A DNA stretch of 9,540 nt from JAWXCH01 sp034440595 (GTDB lineage: Bacteria > Planctomycetota > Planctomycetia > Pirellulales > JALHPA01), in NCBI GenBank assembly GCA_034440595.1, contig JAWXCH010000596.1, positions 1-9,540 of the forward strand, written 5' to 3'. The notes beneath the pieces are model-generated. The model was not told the origin of the DNA. It searched no databases and saw only the letters and a list, made by a program, of their open reading frames with translations. Below, in pieces: positions 6,415 through 9,540 of this stretch (the first letter of the stretch is position 1; every line of letters begins with the position of its first letter). Both the position numbers and the translations under genes were made by a program.

Positions 6415-6698
6415 CTCAGCAGCGCAGCTTTGAGCAACGGTTGTCGTCTCGCTTTGGGTGCAACATCGGCTCGGCTTACTCCTGCTCTCGCGCAGCGATA
6501 GCATGCCGCCGCGCTGAGAACCAATCTCACCAAGCTTCTGCCCCGCCATTTTAGGTATGATCAGGCCGATTCTGTCTGATTTGTAATCATGGATCTCATC
6601 ATGCGGTCAGGCAAGCTTTGACGATTTACCGGATAGGTATCACAGCGAACAACGCTCTGCTGCTCCTTCAGATACCTCGCCGCGCAATGGAGACTCTC
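6415..6698. other. Intergenic region downstream of the truncated IS
   Basis: No gene is supported. A 66-codon frame on the minus strand (6349-6549) overlaps the orfB remnant and shows no recognised family. The sequence from 6415 is the foreign side of the IS junction and may be debris from another deleted gene. The last part precedes the membrane methyltransferase gene; no clear promoter was recognised. Confidence 0.4.
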
Positions 6699-7442
6699 AT
6701 GGCACTGCAAACCGAGCTGGAATCGCAAGGGGTGTGGCTCTTTCGCTGGAGGAGCTATCTCCCTTTCGCATTCGTCCCGGTCCTGGCCGTTGCGTTGATA
6801 GGCATGCAGCGGTGGCCATTTGATAGTCACTCTTTCCATGAACTCTGGGAATATGTCTGCCTGGGAATCTCGGCCAGCGGGCTATTTATTCGCGCGTTCG
6901 TGGTCGGGTATGTCCCAGCCGGCACCTCGGGTAGAAACACCAGGCAACAAGTCGCCGAATCGCTGAACACCTCGGGCATCTATTCGGTCGTGCGACACCC
7001 GCTCTACTTGGGTAATTGTCTCATTGTCCTTGGTGCGATGATGGTCCCGTTCGAGTGGTGGCTGCCGGTGCTGTACGTGATGGGGTTCTGGCTGTACTAC
7101 GAACGGATTATGTATGCCGAAGAAGCGTTCCTGCGGAGAAAGTTCGGTGCAGAGTTTGATCATGGGGCAGCAGAAACGCCAGCGTTTGTACCGAGACTGT
7201 CCGGGTGGCGCAGTGCGACCAGTCCATTTTCTTTTCGGAATGTTCTGAAACGCGAATACACCGGAATGTTGGTGGTGGTTCTCTTGCATGTTTCGATCGA
7301 AATACTAGAGCATGCGGTCATTGAAAACCAGGTAGTGATCGATTCCTTCTGGGGGACGCTGTTGGTTTGTGGCGTGGCCGCGTATTTGGCACTTCGCACA
7401 CTCAAACGCCGGACTTTTCTCCTCGAGACCCCCGGCAGGTAG
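6699..7442 (+). CDS. Membrane methyltransferase of the isoprenylcysteine carboxyl methyltransferase (ICMT/PEMT-like) type
   Basis: The protein is about 247 aa. The ATG at 6699 is chosen because TGGAGA sits 6 bases upstream; an in-frame ATG at 6687 and a TTG at 6618 are alternatives. Several membrane segments are visible, at about residues 20-36, 50-70, a long hydrophobic pair after residue 104, and two more near the C-terminus. The core motif SGIYSVVRHPLYLGN (R99 H100 P101) and the downstream YERIMYAEEAFLRRKFG (E135, E141, E142) match the SAM-binding C-terminal region of ICMT and phospholipid methyltransferases. The preceding GTSGRNTRQQVAESLNTSG resembles the bacterial branch that includes the lipid A 1-phosphate methyltransferase LmtA of Leptospira, from memory only. 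It probably methylates a lipid or envelope molecule at the inner membrane; the substrate is unproven. The two extra C-terminal membrane helices (about residues 188-205 and 215-235) extend beyond the core. Confidence 0.72.
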   Translation: MALQTELESQGVWLFRWRSYLPFAFVPVLAVALIGMQRWPFDSHSFHELWEYVCLGISASGLFIRAFVVGYVPAGTSGRNTRQQVAESLNTSGIYSVVRHPLYLGNCLIVLGAMMVPFEWWLPVLYVMGFWLYYERIMYAEEAFLRRKFGAEFDHGAAETPAFVPRLSGWRSATSPFSFRNVLKREYTGMLVVVLLHVSIEILEHAVIENQVVIDSFWGTLLVCGVAAYLALRTLKRRTFLLETPGR

Positions 7443-7477
7443 TACCATCAAACCAAAGTTTCTTGCTGCAATGGCCA

Positions 7478-7550
7478 GCGATTGCGATAGAATCAGGTGA
7501 GTGTCACCTGCGTGCTTCTAGTGTACTTGAAGCCTATCAAAACCAATCGC
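7478..7550 (+). promoter_or_regulatory. Possible three-way-junction leader before the EamA gene
   Basis: An outer helix gcgattg/caatcgc (7478-7484 with 7544-7550) encloses a perfect 7-bp hairpin caggtga/tcacctg (7494-7510) and a second hairpin, gcttc...gaagc, with an inner agt/act separated by a T-T mismatch (7514-7533). The structure ends 6 bases before ATG 7557. No known riboswitch consensus was recognised. The pairings are real in sequence; the function is speculative. Confidence 0.35.
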
Positions 7551-7556
7551 ACCCCC

Positions 7557-7985
7557 ATGACCAACCACTGGCTATTCTGGGCACTGCTCTCTGCCGTATT
7601 TGCTGCGCTGACGGCGATACTGACCAAGCTGGGCTTGCACGGGGTAGATTCTGATATCGCCCAGCTCGTGCGGACGGTGGTCGTCGTGTTGGCGATTGGC
7701 GCAGCGATACTTGCCCTGGGTAAGTGGCGGGCGTTTGCAGACCTCAATACAGCCAACTGGATCTATCTGGTTCTGGCGGGCTTGGCCACCGGTGCCTCGT
7801 GGGCCTGCTACTTTCGCGCGCTCAAAGTGGGCGAGGTCGCGCGCGTCGCCGCCGTGGATAAGTTAAGCGTTGTATTCGTGGCGATTTTTGCCGCGGTGCT
7901 ATTGAGCGAACGACTCAGCCCGGTCGGCTGGCTGGGTGTTGCCTTGGCCGGCACCGGCGCGGTATTGTTGAGCATTGGCAAGTAA
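7557..7985 (+). CDS. Small EamA-family (DMT superfamily) transporter
   Basis: The protein is 142 aa from an ATG at 7557 (MTNHWLFWALLSAVFAALTA). The frame extends upstream to a GTG at 7497, but that would run through the paired leader and add an unlikely segment. No good Shine-Dalgarno sequence is visible. Hydrophobic helices lie at about residues 5-25, 37-55, 67-85, 95-115 and 120-140. The YFRALKVGEVARVAAVDKLS and LLSERLSPVGWLGVALAGTG segments are the characteristic EamA repeat end. Classical EamA transporters have two such repeats (about 290-300 aa); this is a single-domain form that would need to dimerise, as the small multidrug resistance proteins do. It sits in the inner membrane; the exported or imported metabolite is unknown. 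It is convergent with the helicase gene. Confidence 0.82.
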   Translation: MTNHWLFWALLSAVFAALTAILTKLGLHGVDSDIAQLVRTVVVVLAIGAAILALGKWRAFADLNTANWIYLVLAGLATGASWACYFRALKVGEVARVAAVDKLSVVFVAIFAAVLLSERLSPVGWLGVALAGTGAVLLSIGK

Positions 7986-7990
7986 GAAGA

Positions 7991-8013
7991 CACGGCTGGG
8001 CAAGCCAGCCGTG
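7991..8013 (-). terminator. Hairpin terminator between convergent genes
   Basis: cacggctgg/ccagccgtg forms a perfect 9-bp GC-rich stem with a 5-base loop (gcaag). It starts 5 bases after the EamA stop and lies 8 bases beyond the helicase stop. Read on the minus strand it is followed by tcttcttactt, a T-rich tail, so it best fits an intrinsic terminator for the helicase gene. It may serve both directions. Confidence 0.65.
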
Positions 8014-8021
8014 GCACCCGC

Positions 8022-9540
8022 CTACCCGCCCTTCACCGGCTGCAGCTTACTATGCGCCAGGATAAAGCGTTTCTCGCCGGCACCTTGCACAAAGGCAATC
8101 GTTGCCCCGCGGCGGGTGCCGCTCCCTGAGAGTGAGATAATTTTGCCCAGCCCATACGTTGGGTGACGCACCAGTTGCCCGTGATGGAAATCCTCCGGGG
8201 CGGCGCGTGGTTCATCGACAATCTCTGCTGTAGTGGCGGTAGTGATGGCATCGTCCGTCGGAACGGGCAACTCCGCGGCTGTCTTCAAGCGAAACTGACT
8301 CGACAGGCCCGCGAGCGAGGACTCGCCATCCACATCGACAGAGGAATCTGGCTGATCGAAGTTTTCGACAGCGTCATCAAATTGTTCAGTCCCCTCATGC
8401 TCGTGTGCCTCACCATGATCCAGCGCGATTTCTGGCTCATCCGAACAGCCATCTGCCTGCGCGTCTCCCTCAAACTGCATCCAGTCCGGCTCGACCCAGG
8501 TGTTGTCCTGCACCTCCATTTCGCTAGTCGGCAACTCCATCAAAAACGGACTCGGCACGGCCATCCGCGTCTGCCCGCGAAACGAGCGGTACTTGGCCAT
8601 CGTGAGATTCAGTTCCTCGCGGGCACGCGTGATACCGACAAAGAACAACCGTCGCTCCTCCTCAAGCTGATCGAGTTTCTCGCGGCTCCGCTCATGCGGC
8701 AGCAGGCCTTCTTCGATCGCCGTGATAAACACAACCGGGAATTCCAGTCCCTTGGCGGCGTGGAGCGTCATCAGCGTCACGCGATCGGTCTCGGCCTCCC
8801 AGGCGTCGGTGTCGTTGACCAGGCTCGCTTGCTCCAGATATCCCTCCAACTGCCCGGTGCCGGGGTTCTGTTCGTCGAATTCGCGCGCCGCCGTCAGCAG
8901 TTCCTGAATATTGGCCAGGCGGTCTTCTTCCTCCTCGTTGCCGCTGTTTTTGAGCATCTCTTCATACTTCGTCTCGCTGAGGACCAGGCCCATGATCTCT
9001 TCGACCGGCGCCATTGCCACAGCCTGCAAGCGATCAAACATATGCACAAACTTGGCCACGGCAACCGCCGCACGCTTGGGAAGTTCGGGAATCAGGCCGC
9101 TCTGACGTGCAGCGTCCAGCATGGTCATGCCACGCATCATGGCATAGCGATTGATGTGCTGGATGGTCGTTTTGCCGATGCCGCGGATTGGTGTATTGAT
9201 GATTCGCGCCAGGGCCACGTTGTCGCGCGGGTTATTGATCAACTGCAAGTAGGCCAGGATGTCCTTGATCTCTTTGCGCTGATAAAACTCCACGCCGTTG
9301 ATCATTTGATACGGTATGCCGCACTCACGGAGCGAATGCTCCAGCCCACGCGAGAGGGCGTTCATCCGGTAGAAGATCGCGAAATCACGCGGGCGGCGGC
9401 GACCCAGGCCAACCTCGGCGGCAATTTTATGCGCGATCCAGTCGGTCTCGGCCTTTTGCGTGGCATGCGACAAGAAAGTGACCAGCTTGCCTTCTTCGTT
9501 CTCAGTAAACAGCCGCTTCTGCTTCCGCTTAGTATTGTGC
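8022..9540 (-). CDS. uvrD: UvrD/PcrA-family superfamily 1 DNA helicase (N-terminal part outside the window)
   Basis: The stop is at 8022-8024, and the frame is open to the window edge, so about 505 C-terminal residues are visible. The first visible residues (HNTKRKQKRLFTENEEGKLV) match the region before motif IV. In order there follow motif IV (FAIFYRMNALSRGLE), a 2B-domain segment (NPRDNVALARIINTPIRGIG), motif V (VTLMTLHAAKGLEFPVVFI, about 8722-8781), and motif VI (EERRLFFVGITRAREEL, about 8612-8659). The Walker A and DExx motifs are not in view. A long acidic linker rich in D and E (about 8290-8545) separates the core from a C-terminal Tudor-like domain (VRHPTYGLGKIISLSG... about 8022-8180) known to contact RNA polymerase in PcrA/UvrD. 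The protein unwinds 3'-5' in nucleotide excision and mismatch repair and removes stalled complexes. The acidic linker is longer than in model PcrA as I recall it. Family call strong; choice of UvrD versus PcrA name is arbitrary. Confidence 0.92.
   Translation of the reverse strand, partial: HNTKRKQKRLFTENEEGKLVTFLSHATQKAETDWIAHKIAAEVGLGRRRPRDFAIFYRMNALSRGLEHSLRECGIPYQMINGVEFYQRKEIKDILAYLQLINNPRDNVALARIINTPIRGIGKTTIQHINRYAMMRGMTMLDAARQSGLIPELPKRAAVAVAKFVHMFDRLQAVAMAPVEEIMGLVLSETKYEEMLKNSGNEEEEDRLANIQELLTAAREFDEQNPGTGQLEGYLEQASLVNDTDAWEAETDRVTLMTLHAAKGLEFPVVFITAIEEGLLPHERSREKLDQLEEERRLFFVGITRAREELNLTMAKYRSFRGQTRMAVPSPFLMELPTSEMEVQDNTWVEPDWMQFEGDAQADGCSDEPEIALDHGEAHEHEGTEQFDDAVENFDQPDSSVDVDGESSLAGLSSQFRLKTAAELPVPTDDAITTATTAEIVDEPRAAPEDFHHGQLVRHPTYGLGKIISLSGSGTRRGATIAFVQGAGEKRFILAHSKLQPVKGG

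Noticed and set aside
6349..6549. 66-codon minus-strand frame
   Set aside because: It spans the IS junction and overlaps the orfB remnant, and no family was recognised.
5945..7210. Right end of the IS element at ctgtccgggtgg near 7198
   Set aside because: Only a few bases match the expected complement, and the site lies inside the intact methyltransferase gene.

Overview
The window looks like chromosomal DNA from a planctomycete, probably of the Pirellulales type. This rests on a pair of exported proteins with Cys-rich N-terminal linkers and beta-barrel-like C-terminal halves, a secretin-like exported protein, a run of small hairpins between genes, and the general gene style. It is an inference from sequence character, not a database match.

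Layout. Positions 15-1271 (+) encode a secretin-domain-like exported protein whose 5' end may lie outside the window. Positions 1272-2091 hold no convincing gene. Their first part (about 1374-1737) is a dense run of short perfect hairpins bounded by a 23-base direct repeat, and the last part is the leader of the next gene. Positions 2092-3162 and 3506-4591 (+) are tandem paralogues with a signal peptide, Cys-rich linker and beta-barrel ending in Trp. The first is broken by a single in-frame TAA where the second has a Tyr codon. Both paralogues carry the same 13-base element about 86 bases before the start codon. Positions 4698-5909 (+) encode a NagA-type amidohydrolase in which the usual metal-ligand Glu of the H-x-E-G-P motif is Tyr. 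Positions 5945 to about 6414 are the left end of an IS3-family element: terminal repeat, intact orfA, A7 slippery run and a short orfB stub cut off abruptly. Positions 6415-6698 contain no recognisable gene. Positions 6699-7442 (+) encode a membrane methyltransferase of the isoprenylcysteine carboxyl methyltransferase type. Positions 7557-7985 (+) encode a small single-domain EamA transporter, preceded by a leader that can fold into a three-way junction. Positions 8022-9540 (-) hold the C-terminal two thirds or so of a UvrD/PcrA helicase whose N-terminus is outside the window. A 9-bp hairpin separates these two convergent genes.

The genes do not form one obvious pathway. The envelope theme recurs (secretin-like protein, two barrel proteins, an amino-sugar deacetylase-like enzyme, a membrane methyltransferase), but no operon linking them can be shown. 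I see no clear new multi-gene system. The most unusual signals are the nonsense-broken paralogue with its shared leader element, the altered metal site in the NagA-like enzyme, the hairpin cluster, and the structured leader before the EamA gene.
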